A stretch of DNA of 32,228 bases from Candidatus Poseidonia sp. (lineage in GTDB: Archaea > Thermoplasmatota > Poseidoniia > Poseidoniales > Poseidoniaceae), in contig JAURAI010000004.1 of assembly GCA_030829545.1 (NCBI GenBank), positions 127,433 to 159,660 of the forward strand, written 5' to 3'. Position 1 is the first letter of the stretch, and the number at the start of each line of letters is the position of its first letter. The notes below the pieces were generated by a model. The model was given only the letters and a program-made list of their open reading frames with translations, was not told the DNA's origin and did no database searches. This document shows positions 8,608-15,976 of this stretch, one piece after another. The position numbers and the translations under genes were made by a program.

Positions 8608-8808
8608 ATGGGCAGAGTTAAACATCACAAATTCATTGTCCGTGAAGATCGCTGTTTTGGATGCGGTGCTTGTATTGCATTATGTCCAGTGCACGTTCTG
8701 ACGCTTGACGATCGAATGATCTATGTTGATGAAGCAAATTGTACTCATTGTCGTCTTTGTATCCCCTCATGTCCTGTTTTCGCTCTCGATATCATTCCAA
8801 GTGATTAA
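8608..8808 (+). CDS. 2[4Fe-4S] dicluster ferredoxin
   Basis: Small cytoplasmic electron carrier of 66 residues. Two complete cluster motifs are visible: CFGCGACIALCP and CTHCRLCIPSCP, each with CxxCxxCxxxCP spacing. A TATA-like sequence 20-27 bp upstream of the ATG suggests a leaderless start. The stop (8806-8808) is one base before the ATG of the next gene, a small Rossmann-fold protein, so the two are almost certainly co-expressed and may work as an electron carrier with its oxidoreductase. The desaturase that follows on the same strand would need an electron donor, but a link is inference only. The redox partner is unknown. Confidence 0.92.
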   Translation: MGRVKHHKFIVREDRCFGCGACIALCPVHVLTLDDRMIYVDEANCTHCRLCIPSCPVFALDIIPSD

Positions 8809-8809
8809 C

Positions 8810-9529
8810 ATGAACGTATGTATCATCGGAGGAACGCTTGAGGCATTGCTCCTTGCAATGCACTATCAAGAAAAAGGAACTGTTTCAATTTTTGAAATCG
8901 ATGCCGAATTAGGTTTACCCATTTCTCATCCTGGCCGCGTTCTAAATCCATCTATTTTCAATGAATATTTTTCACCACAACAAATAGAATTTCTCAAACT
9001 TTCTTCCAACCCTGATGGGTGGGGCTGTCGGTGGGAATGGGTGATGAAGCATATGACCTCCGTTGCAGCTTCAAAAGGTGTGAATATCTATCCGAGAACT
9101 CGAGTATTGAGCATGGAACAATTGCACGATTGCATCCGAGTGATAACGACGAACAACGAGCGTCATCAACCAACTCAATTTGATGCCGATCTCATCATAT
9201 CAACGCATGAGGAATCAACGAAACCAGGACGTCTGCAGCATGTTTTGGATGAAAGCCTTACGATTCCATTCAAAGAGCAGGAACATATTCCTTGGTTTGG
9301 TGGTACACTTCTCACACTTCACCATCCCTATCCATCGATGCCAAAACCAGCACTAACACTTTCGCGAAGTGATGGACAAACAGAAGTGTGGTGGAAGGGC
9401 GAGTGCCCTTGGATACCACCTGCTGGATATCTCGAGACGTGTTCAGGAACTCTTTCGTCTCTGGTTGACGATCTATCCTTTGATGCAATTGTGCAACGCG
9501 TCAGCGATTTTATCCATTCACTCGAATGA
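8810..9529 (+). CDS. Small FAD/NAD(P)-binding Rossmann-fold protein
   Basis: A 239-residue protein with a dinucleotide-binding N-terminus: VCIIGGTLEALLLAMHYQEKG resembles the beta-alpha-beta fold of FAD-dependent oxidoreductases, and an acidic residue follows at the end of strand two (IFEID). The middle contains the pattern KGVNIYPRTRVLSM...FDADLIIST, seen where flavoproteins close their FAD domain. The C-terminal part, with GECPWIPPAGY, is not one I recognise. The frame is open further upstream, overlapping the ferredoxin gene. I chose the ATG at 8810, one base after the ferredoxin stop, because the Rossmann motif begins directly there. At 239 residues it is short for this superfamily (usually 350-450), so it may lack a full substrate domain. 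It is a likely partner of the adjacent ferredoxin; its substrate is unknown. Confidence 0.75.
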   Translation: MNVCIIGGTLEALLLAMHYQEKGTVSIFEIDAELGLPISHPGRVLNPSIFNEYFSPQQIEFLKLSSNPDGWGCRWEWVMKHMTSVAASKGVNIYPRTRVLSMEQLHDCIRVITTNNERHQPTQFDADLIISTHEESTKPGRLQHVLDESLTIPFKEQEHIPWFGGTLLTLHHPYPSMPKPALTLSRSDGQTEVWWKGECPWIPPAGYLETCSGTLSSLVDDLSFDAIVQRVSDFIHSLE

Positions 9530-9536
9530 CTGCACA

Positions 9537-9563
9537 AAACGGTGTTACTAGAAACACCAGTTT
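9537..9563 (+). terminator. Hairpin between flavoprotein-like gene and desaturase
   Basis: An inverted repeat lies just after the stop at 9529: AAACGGTGTT (9537-9546), loop ACTAGA, then AACACC, one bulged A, and GTTT (to 9563), about 10 base pairs in all. No T run follows, so this is not a classical intrinsic terminator. It could be an RNA processing or mRNA-stabilising element, or partly insulate the desaturase gene from the ferredoxin pair. Confidence 0.35.
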
Positions 9564-9618
9564 CATAGGGGAGGGGCGCCCGGTCTCACAATGAACATAC
9601 CCTGTTCAGGTGACAATG

Positions 9619-10710
9619 ATGGCTGCGCATCCTATGGCTGAACTTCGCAAAAAACTCCAAGAGCACGGTCTGTTGGACAAGCCAACTGCCAAATCCTGGA
9701 CGAAAATTATCGTTCTCCTTGCCGTTCTAGGAGGACTCTACACCGCTCATATCCTCCTCCCACTCAAGTGGGGTCTCATCCTCTTTCCTCTCACAGCTCT
9801 TCTCACGACGACGGTAGCTATGATTGGACATGAAGGCGTTCACCTTTCAGCGTGCAGATCAAAACTCGGCAATGTATCACTCGCTGCCGTAGCATTTCCT
9901 CTCTTTTCAGGCCTCTCGATGGAATACTGGCGTGAAAAACACAACGTGAAGCACCACGCACATCCAAACGTCATAGAGAAGGATCCGGATATTCACTCAT
10001 GGCCTCTCACCTTTTCACAGGAAGAATACGAAAGCAGCGGGAAACTCCGACAGTGGTTCCAACGAAATATCCAAGCATACTTCTTTTGGCCAATCTCTCT
10101 TCTTGTGGGCCACCTCATGCGTTGGGACGGTATCAAGTACACCATCCTCCACCCTTTCAAGCAGAAGCGAAACCGTTTCTCAAAGATATGGATGTTGGAC
10201 GCCTCACTCATTCTCGTTCATTTCTTTTTGTGGTTGGCTCTTCCCATCATGCTCGGTGTTAGCTGGCAAATCACCTTCGGATTCTACATTCTCCTCTGGA
10301 GTCTTGTCGGAACCTACCTTACGGCCATCTTCATCGTCGGTCACGCTGGCCGTCCAATTGTCACAAAATATGACGAGAACTGGCGTCTTCAGATTGAAAC
10401 AGGCCGTCGAATCAAACTTGGCAAAGTTGGCTCCTTTTTCTTTGTTGGACTTGACTACCAAATCGAACACCACCTCCTCCCTGCTCTTTCTCACTTTAAC
10501 CTACCAAAGGCGGCGCCCATTGTGAAACAATACGCTGAAGAGCGAGGATGGGATTACGAAGAAGTAGGATTCTTCCGAGCACTCGTCATGTCAACGGTTG
10601 CCCTGCATACCGCCTGGAAGACCCCTTCGATTGAGATCGATGCCTCAAACCCAAAGAATGCGGCATTGATTGAAGACTTCAGCCCGAATCAACCCGCCAT
10701 TGAAGGATGA
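9619..10710 (+). CDS. Membrane fatty acid desaturase-family di-iron enzyme
   Basis: Integral-membrane desaturase or hydroxylase, 363 residues. The three diagnostic histidine boxes are present: HEGVH (71-75), HNVKHH (108-113) and QIEHH (281-285), with an extra His at GHAGR near 241-245. Hydrophobic segments flank the boxes (around 28-70, 153-167, 197-244), as in the family. The Gln-x-x-His-His third box is typical of front-end and acyl-lipid desaturases. The start is the ATG at 9619, five bases after GGTGA (9609-9613); a second ATG at 9616 and a GTG at 9610 are alternatives. The gene follows the ferredoxin and flavoprotein-like genes on the same strand. Archaeal membrane lipids are isoprenoid ethers, so the substrate is unclear: free or dietary fatty acids, a carotenoid or another isoprenoid. 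Horizontal acquisition is likely. Confidence 0.88.
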   Translation: MAAHPMAELRKKLQEHGLLDKPTAKSWTKIIVLLAVLGGLYTAHILLPLKWGLILFPLTALLTTTVAMIGHEGVHLSACRSKLGNVSLAAVAFPLFSGLSMEYWREKHNVKHHAHPNVIEKDPDIHSWPLTFSQEEYESSGKLRQWFQRNIQAYFFWPISLLVGHLMRWDGIKYTILHPFKQKRNRFSKIWMLDASLILVHFFLWLALPIMLGVSWQITFGFYILLWSLVGTYLTAIFIVGHAGRPIVTKYDENWRLQIETGRRIKLGKVGSFFFVGLDYQIEHHLLPALSHFNLPKAAPIVKQYAEERGWDYEEVGFFRALVMSTVALHTAWKTPSIEIDASNPKNAALIEDFSPNQPAIEG

Positions 10711-10738
10711 AACCCTCTCTCTGAAAGGTGTTGATACG

Positions 10739-11500
10739 ATGACTGAAAAGTTGTATCTTGAGACACTTGATTCTGGGTATTATCAGCACTTTGACGCTGT
10801 AGTTACTTTAATTGAAAACAATCAGGTTGTTCTTGACAGGACCTTATTTTACCCTCTGGGAGGAGGTCAGCATTGGGATACTGGAAGCCTCACTGGACCC
10901 AATGGCGAGATCAACGTCACGGAGGTTCGTGGTCGCAACGCCGTTCATCACACCGTTGAAGAAGGGCACCAATTGGAGCCGGGAGACGAAGTTCGTGGAA
11001 GCATCGATTGGGAGGTTCGCTACGCTCACATGCGCATGCACACCGCCCAACACCTCGTGAGCGGTATTGTTTACGAAGAATTCAACGGTGCGAGAACCGT
11101 TGGTAACCAAATTCATGCCCACAGCTCACGCATTGATTTCAATCCCATTTCATTTGATGAGACCATGCTTGCGACACTCACAGAGAACGTCAATCAACGG
11201 GTTGACGATGCCCTTCCGGTTACGGACAGCGTGATGACCCGGGAAGAAATCAACGCCATCATGCCCCCCGATAGAACCAACATGGACCTTCTTCCCAGCA
11301 GTGTAAAGGAATTGAGAATCGTTCAAATCGGTGACCGAATTGACATGTGCCCCTGTGCTGGAACACATGTTACAAACTTAGCAGAAATAGGGCATATCAA
11401 CATCCTTGGAAAGAAGTCCAAAGGCAAAGGGACGCAGCGGATCAAATACGATCTTGTCGGCTCACCACAATTGCGAGAACCTTACACAAACGTACTCTAG
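10739..11500 (+). CDS. alaX: AlaX-type alanyl-tRNA editing hydrolase
   Basis: Free-standing editing protein that hydrolyses mischarged Ser- or Gly-tRNA(Ala), related to the editing and C-terminal zinc domains of AlaRS. The 253-residue protein shows FYPLGGGQHWDTG (the glycine motif near 41-43), the zinc-binding HTAQH (101-105) and CPCAGTH with Cys206 and His210 completing the HxxxH...CxxxH site. Its length and glycine motif suit the AlaX-M class. The frame is open upstream into the desaturase gene. The ATG at 10739 is chosen because the family N-terminus (TEKLYLETLDSGYY) starts there. It follows the desaturase by 28 bp and meets the next gene tail-to-tail, the two stop codons sharing a CTAG. 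Confidence 0.92.
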   Translation: MTEKLYLETLDSGYYQHFDAVVTLIENNQVVLDRTLFYPLGGGQHWDTGSLTGPNGEINVTEVRGRNAVHHTVEEGHQLEPGDEVRGSIDWEVRYAHMRMHTAQHLVSGIVYEEFNGARTVGNQIHAHSSRIDFNPISFDETMLATLTENVNQRVDDALPVTDSVMTREEINAIMPPDRTNMDLLPSSVKELRIVQIGDRIDMCPCAGTHVTNLAEIGHINILGKKSKGKGTQRIKYDLVGSPQLREPYTNVL

Positions 11501-12207
11501 AAATCCAGGTCATCATCGACCATCTTCTTGACATCATCAAGCGCCTTTTTCAACTCTTTTCGCTGCTCTTGGCGCTGCTTGAATTCAATCGCTTCAAAAA
11601 TTTCAGCAGCCTGCTCATCAACGGCGTCAGATTGAGCCGCCGCCGCATGAACACGATCCGTTAATGCGGTATCCTCACCCAATCGTTCATCTCTATTGAC
11701 TGCGTCAATCGGGCGGCTGGGGATGGTTCTTCGACCGTAATGTTCGTCAATATCGCCATCGCCTAAATTCCAGATTGCTTCACCAACACTCGCAGCTTCC
11801 TGCGCATCAAGAGGTTGATCTTTCCAAGGGTTTTGATTAGCAATATCTTGGAGAACATTGACTTTTTTCTTCATTTTTAGCTGCTGAAAGACCTCATCAA
11901 TGGATGCCGTCGTTGAGCGAGGGGGAGCATCAACCATCGAACCCGCTCTGCGCTGTAATTCTCTGAGAACCGGCCCGTGGACCTCGTTGTGGTCGTAATG
12001 ATGAGGATCTGCAGCCATGGCCATGATCTCTTTACCCAGTTGGAAAAGCGGGTCGTCGGGCGGCCCCGCCGCTAAATGCTCGCGTACATTTCTGTGATGC
12101 TGGATGCACGGCCCGCACCGCTTTGAACTGGAATCATCCGGCGCGTCGCACCACACGCAGCATGCTTGGAAACCCAATTCTTGCATGGCTTTACGCGGCA
12201 TGGACAT
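11497..12207 (-). CDS. Hypothetical Cys-motif (zinc-binding-like) protein
   Basis: A 236-residue soluble protein that I do not recognise. Near the N-terminus it has Cys pairs spaced like a zinc site: CVWC (17-20) and CGPC (31-34), followed by HH. The rest is hydrophilic. The middle has mixed charge, and the C-terminus (about 195-236: FEAIEFKQRQEQRKELKKAL, then an Asp-rich tail) is predicted to be helical or coiled. The start is the ATG at 12207 or the ATG at 12201. It converges on alaX with 4 bp of overlap and is divergent from the M50 peptidase gene, whose start may overlap its own. Codon choice and composition match neighbouring genes, so I think it is real. The Cys motif suggests nucleic acid or protein binding; no function can be given. 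Confidence 0.8.
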   Translation of the reverse strand: MSMPRKAMQELGFQACCVWCDAPDDSSSKRCGPCIQHHRNVREHLAAGPPDDPLFQLGKEIMAMAADPHHYDHNEVHGPVLRELQRRAGSMVDAPPRSTTASIDEVFQQLKMKKKVNVLQDIANQNPWKDQPLDAQEAASVGEAIWNLGDGDIDEHYGRRTIPSRPIDAVNRDERLGEDTALTDRVHAAAAQSDAVDEQAAEIFEAIEFKQRQEQRKELKKALDDVKKMVDDDLDF

Positions 12208-12241
12208 GGTGAACCCGACTTATGCACAGGGAATCGTCTTC

Positions 12242-13255
12242 ATGAACTCTTGGACACGAGGATTCAAAGTCATCCCCGAAATACAGCAACCTATGGCGGG
12301 CAGGGACAGGAGAGCCGATATTTTGGACGATGACCCCTTCTCCAATCAAAAAAACACATCTCGAATCCGTCGCGTCCATCAACGAACCGACAACGAAGGG
12401 ACGATTCACTTTGAAACGTCACGGGCGAATCTACCCCCTGCTTTTATGCAGTTTTTCGGGCAGGATACATGGCAGAAGCCCAAACACCACACAGGCCCTC
12501 TCTGGCATTTTAGCGACACCGAAAAGCAACACCTTCGTCTGGCCATGGGTGCGTTCACACTTGCACTCGGCTTCATGGCCGTGGGGGGTATCGGGGGCAT
12601 CTCATTCTACGGTTTCTCAACATGGATTGTCATGCTTCTCCTTTCCATGCCTGTGATGTTTATTGCCATTGGTCCAGCCTTCTTATTTCATGAAATTGGG
12701 CATAAATTGGTCGCTAAGAAAAATGGATGCTGGGCAGAATTCCGTGCAGATCCGAAAGGCCTTCAATTCGGAATCGCCATTTCATTCTTCATTGGTTTTC
12801 TCTTCATGGCACCCGGTGCCGTGATGGTGGCAGGCCTTGTATCTCGACGCCAAAATGGCCATATTGCGGTTGCAGGGCCTCTTACAAATCTTGGATTGTT
12901 TTTGATCGGCATCCCACTTTGGGGAATTATCCTCGGACTGACGGGCGCCTTCAACGGTCTACCAGACGCGGGCATCTTTGGAAGAGACTACGTCAGTGAT
13001 GGCAGCCTTGTATGGCAGGCCATGCTCGTAGACGTTGGCGTATACTGGTTAGGGGCAAATCTCCTTCTTGGTCTCTTCAACATGCTTCCCTTCGGCCCAC
13101 TCGACGGCCTCAAAGTCAAGGATTGGAATGAGGTGGCTTACTTTGCAGTCCTGCTTATCTTTGCAGTACCAGTGTTTACAATGTTCACAGGAGTATGGAC
13201 GCCTTCAGGAATGCTCCAAATCATTGCAGACCCCGTATCGAACCTTGTTCGTTGA
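12242..13255 (+). CDS. M50 / site-2 protease family membrane metallopeptidase
   Basis: Intramembrane zinc protease homologue of about 337 residues. A hydrophilic N-terminus of ~100 residues is followed by several membrane segments. One carries the zinc motif HEIGH (about 150-154 from this start) and a later one carries NMLPFGPLDG, the expected NxxPxxPLDG motif supplying the Asp ligand. Site-2 proteases cut membrane-bound regulators or clear membrane proteins; the substrate here is unknown. The start is uncertain: ATGs at 12200, 12206, 12242 and 12293 are in frame and none has a good ribosome-binding site. 12242 avoids overlap with the divergent hypothetical gene, and 12293 would remove a poorly conserved-looking tail. 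It converges on the M28 peptidase gene with a 17-bp gap. No PDZ or CBS domain is visible, so it is a compact member. Confidence 0.88.
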   Translation: MNSWTRGFKVIPEIQQPMAGRDRRADILDDDPFSNQKNTSRIRRVHQRTDNEGTIHFETSRANLPPAFMQFFGQDTWQKPKHHTGPLWHFSDTEKQHLRLAMGAFTLALGFMAVGGIGGISFYGFSTWIVMLLLSMPVMFIAIGPAFLFHEIGHKLVAKKNGCWAEFRADPKGLQFGIAISFFIGFLFMAPGAVMVAGLVSRRQNGHIAVAGPLTNLGLFLIGIPLWGIILGLTGAFNGLPDAGIFGRDYVSDGSLVWQAMLVDVGVYWLGANLLLGLFNMLPFGPLDGLKVKDWNEVAYFAVLLIFAVPVFTMFTGVWTPSGMLQIIADPVSNLVR

Positions 13256-13272
13256 ACGGCACCTGTTGTCCA

Positions 13273-15039
13273 TCAAAGGTATGCATTGCGAACGGGCGTT
13301 TCATCGAGGTGGAAGAAGGAGAACGTCGCCCACCATGTGATGGTGTCGAGGGCGTCAACAAGGTTGCTCGTCCCGCTTTGCTCATCTCCGTAGTCCTTAC
13401 CAGTGGTATCCATCCAATCGATCATTTCATCCACCGTATCGCAGGTTTGGTGGTAGCACCAATACCCGTCCACCAGTCCACCAAAGCCCATGGTGACGGT
13501 GCCGAGGTTGTCCTGGAACGTGGCGTGGTCAGAGCGCGCCGTTGTGTCTTCATAGACGATGATTTCAGGGCGGTCCTTTGCCATCCAATCGTCAACCTTC
13601 CAGGTTGCCGCATCGTATCCTGTTCCGATGAGCGGTGACATCTGCTCTTCAACACCAATCGCATCTGAGCCAATCCACATGGCAAGACCAACCATGCCTG
13701 GCTGATTCATCACGTCATGGTCAAGACTTGGACCGATGTAAACTCGCATGGGCCATACTTCTTCGTCCTTAGGATAACCGTCTGGATCGATTGCGGGTTG
13801 TGGATCACATCCCGCTTCACCGCCACCGTGTCCGTTTCCACAAGGAGCGCCGCCGCCGCCAGGCCAGTTAACACCGGCCATGTCCAAATTCACATAATTT
13901 GTAACCTCAACATTTGGATTGTCTTCCTTCACCCAATAATCTGTCCAGAAGTCACTTCCACGCTTTCCACCCTCTTCACCTGACCACAAACAGAACACCA
14001 TGGTGTTGCGGGTGTTGTAATTAGCCATTGCTTCTGCAACAGTGAGCACCATGCTCGTACCTGCAGTGTTGTCATAAGCCCCTACACGGGTTCCGTAGGT
14101 TCGGCCGAAAATATGAGGGTCCAACATACCTGCATTTGCAGGTGGAGCGATGTCAAAGTGGGCACCAAAAACCATCCACTTATCTGGATCGACATCACCG
14201 TATCGATATCCACAGATGTTGTAGGCTTCTGGGTTTTGAGCACCCGTCGTTAACGAGTCATAGGTGAAGCGTTGCGTGATCACTTCCAAGCCGAAGCTTT
14301 CCATCGTTTGAATCAAGTATTGCGCGGCATCTTCGTAGGCGACATTGCCTTGGCCCGCCCAACGGTCAAGGTAGCCCAATGCACCATCAGCAGCGTCAGA
14401 CGGGTCAGGGGATTCATCGGTGAGCATCGAGAGATAATTGAACGTCGTCCGTCCATTGACGACGCCAGTAGAATGGCGCCCGCCATCTGCCTCACCATAG
14501 GCAGGAGCTTCGGCTCGTTCAATGGCGATTCGAAGTGTCAACGCCGGGCCCCCGCTTTCGTTCGAGGGTTGAACAGTGTTGAGCGAACCATTTGTCGGGG
14601 CTACCCTCATGATTCCCGGGTTATCGTTTCGCTCGTATCCATCCCGTTCATACCATGTCCGCCATGACTCATCAATGGCGCGAATTGGCCAATTTTCTCG
14701 ACCATAATCGCCGATAAGCACCACGCCGGTATCGGTACGAGGTGGAGCAAGCACGGTCAGGAGTACAGATTCGCCTGCTTTCAAATCAACAACGGTTGAA
14801 TTTTGAACGAATCCAGTTTCTTGATTTTTGATAAGATAGGGAACGAAAGCGGCCAAATCCGTATCCGCATCAATTGTTAATCCTTGAAAGACACCACCAA
14901 TCATCACTTCAGGAGTGACCGTCACGTCGTTGATAGAACGTGGCCCTGAAGCCTCACCTTCACCAAAACAACCGGCTAGCGGAGCGAGTAACATCAGAGT
15001 AACGAGCAAGCAGGCTTGCCCGTAACGTTGCCGCATCAT
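13273..15039 (-). CDS. Secreted M28 family zinc aminopeptidase (lipoprotein)
   Basis: Exported peptidase of 588 residues. The signal peptide ends in lipobox LAGC with Cys24, so it is anchored on the cell surface. An N-terminal region of ~200 residues of unknown type precedes the M28 catalytic domain. The zinc and catalytic residues are visible in order: FGAHFD (His294, with Asp296), AYDN (Asp323), SGEEGG (Glu355/356), NLDMAG (Asp386) and the C-terminal CYHQTCDT His. An insertion rich in Gly and Cys (about 392-415) lies after the fourth motif. Two adjacent ATGs (15039 and 15036) can serve as start. Role: degradation of extracellular peptides, consistent with a protein-scavenging heterotroph. 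It is convergent with the M50 gene, and 90 bp of upstream sequence without a clear gene hold its promoter. Confidence 0.93.
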   Translation of the reverse strand: MMRQRYGQACLLVTLMLLAPLAGCFGEGEASGPRSINDVTVTPEVMIGGVFQGLTIDADTDLAAFVPYLIKNQETGFVQNSTVVDLKAGESVLLTVLAPPRTDTGVVLIGDYGRENWPIRAIDESWRTWYERDGYERNDNPGIMRVAPTNGSLNTVQPSNESGGPALTLRIAIERAEAPAYGEADGGRHSTGVVNGRTTFNYLSMLTDESPDPSDAADGALGYLDRWAGQGNVAYEDAAQYLIQTMESFGLEVITQRFTYDSLTTGAQNPEAYNICGYRYGDVDPDKWMVFGAHFDIAPPANAGMLDPHIFGRTYGTRVGAYDNTAGTSMVLTVAEAMANYNTRNTMVFCLWSGEEGGKRGSDFWTDYWVKEDNPNVEVTNYVNLDMAGVNWPGGGGAPCGNGHGGGEAGCDPQPAIDPDGYPKDEEVWPMRVYIGPSLDHDVMNQPGMVGLAMWIGSDAIGVEEQMSPLIGTGYDAATWKVDDWMAKDRPEIIVYEDTTARSDHATFQDNLGTVTMGFGGLVDGYWCYHQTCDTVDEMIDWMDTTGKDYGDEQSGTSNLVDALDTITWWATFSFFHLDETPVRNAYL

Positions 15040-15129
15040 AGCCGTGCGTCGTGGTTCACCTTCTCAAGTCCTACCCTCTTGTGAGCCGATTGTTTGATAT
15101 GGGAGCAGGCCCATGTTCAATATGAGAAC

Positions 15130-15240
15130 ATGGAAGATCAAAAACGAATCAAGAAGCGCAGTCCAGCACAACAAACGCTCTTTGCACGGTTTTTACTCGA
15201 AGCAGTTAATGACCAACGCTGCCCTCTGATCGAAGGCTGA
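15130..15240 (+). CDS. Possible 36-residue small protein
   Basis: A short open frame from the ATG at 15130 to the TGA at 15238-15240, directly abutting the stop of the converging gene. The product is basic at the N-terminus (QKRIKKRSPAQQ) with an amphipathic FARFLLEAV stretch. It fills the gap between two minus-strand genes without overlap. No ribosome-binding site or recognisable family is seen, and a second overlapping frame from 15122 is also open, so chance is a real alternative. Confidence 0.3.
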   Translation: MEDQKRIKKRSPAQQTLFARFLLEAVNDQRCPLIEG

Positions 15241-15942
15241 TTATTCGTCTTCGTTCATTTGAACAGAATCGAGGCTTTTGCTTTCGAGGCGATCTTTTCG
15301 TATGGAAAGCGAGAGGAATACGATTGCTACGAAGGCAATAATGGTTAGGATTTGAAGCATGTCTTCATTGGAAGAATCATTTGAATCACCATCATAATTC
15401 GTAGTTATGGGGCTGTCACAACCCGCTCCAAAACAATCCCCAGGCGAAGGGCCCTCTTCTTCGTGGACGTCCTCATGCACGTAGATGGTATAATTCCATG
15501 TTGTTGTCGTATCGTTGTGGTCGCGTAGAATCCAATAGGTGTAATTTCCCGTACTTGCGTTTGAAGCGAAGGCGTAAGTGCTCGAGACGATACAATCCTC
15601 GTCAACCAACGAGCCATTTTCATCGAGCTCGCATGTTTCCACCATAACTCGCGATTCAAAATCCACACTTGCGTTGAAGACTCCGTCCTGATTCACATCA
15701 AGGCGGGCAACCATCGTGGCGTTTTCAGTTCCATCTTCCATTTTGAACCACATCGCGTTGCCTTGAACGAACGATAGGTCGCTGATATTACCGTTCACCG
15801 CCCCATCCTCAAGAAGGATAACAGAGAGCGTTTTTTGCTCATGGGCTTGCAAGGAAGGCAATCCGAGAACCCCCAACATCATGGCACATAGGCACAATGC
15901 GAACATGGACTTGCCCATGCTCAGCGGTGAACGAGGGGTCAT
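15241..15942 (-). CDS. Secreted protein with C-terminal membrane anchor
   Basis: Exported hypothetical protein. From the ATG at 15942 (233 residues) it has a signal peptide (MFALCLCAMMLGVLG, probably cleaved after PSLQA). An extracellular domain of ~150 residues follows, rich in Asp, Asn-x-Ser/Thr sites and Thr (TTTTWNYTIYVHED), so heavy N-glycosylation is possible. A C-terminal membrane segment (LQILTIIAFVAIVFLSLSI) and a short basic-acidic cytoplasmic tail complete it. DVNQDGVFNASVDFE looks like a single calcium-binding Asp loop. Four Cys residues could form disulphides. The frame remains open to 16089, but that part overlaps the divergent gene and lacks a signal peptide; the ATG at 15918 is a second choice. 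The function is unknown; its surface position next to the LVIVD/SCO1 pair is the only clue. Confidence 0.75.
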   Translation of the reverse strand: MTPRSPLSMGKSMFALCLCAMMLGVLGLPSLQAHEQKTLSVILLEDGAVNGNISDLSFVQGNAMWFKMEDGTENATMVARLDVNQDGVFNASVDFESRVMVETCELDENGSLVDEDCIVSSTYAFASNASTGNYTYWILRDHNDTTTTWNYTIYVHEDVHEEEGPSPGDCFGAGCDSPITTNYDGDSNDSSNEDMLQILTIIAFVAIVFLSLSIRKDRLESKSLDSVQMNEDE

Positions 15943-15976
15943 AAAGACCAAACGGAGGAAAGTGTTCAGAAAGAAC

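Noticed and set aside
8111-8701. A 196-codon plus-strand frame across the RNase 5' region, the gap and the ferredoxin gene
   Set aside because: Its first half is antisense to the RNase, the middle is low-complexity Phe/Leu/Ser from a CT-rich tract, and the end is an alternative frame of the ferredoxin gene.
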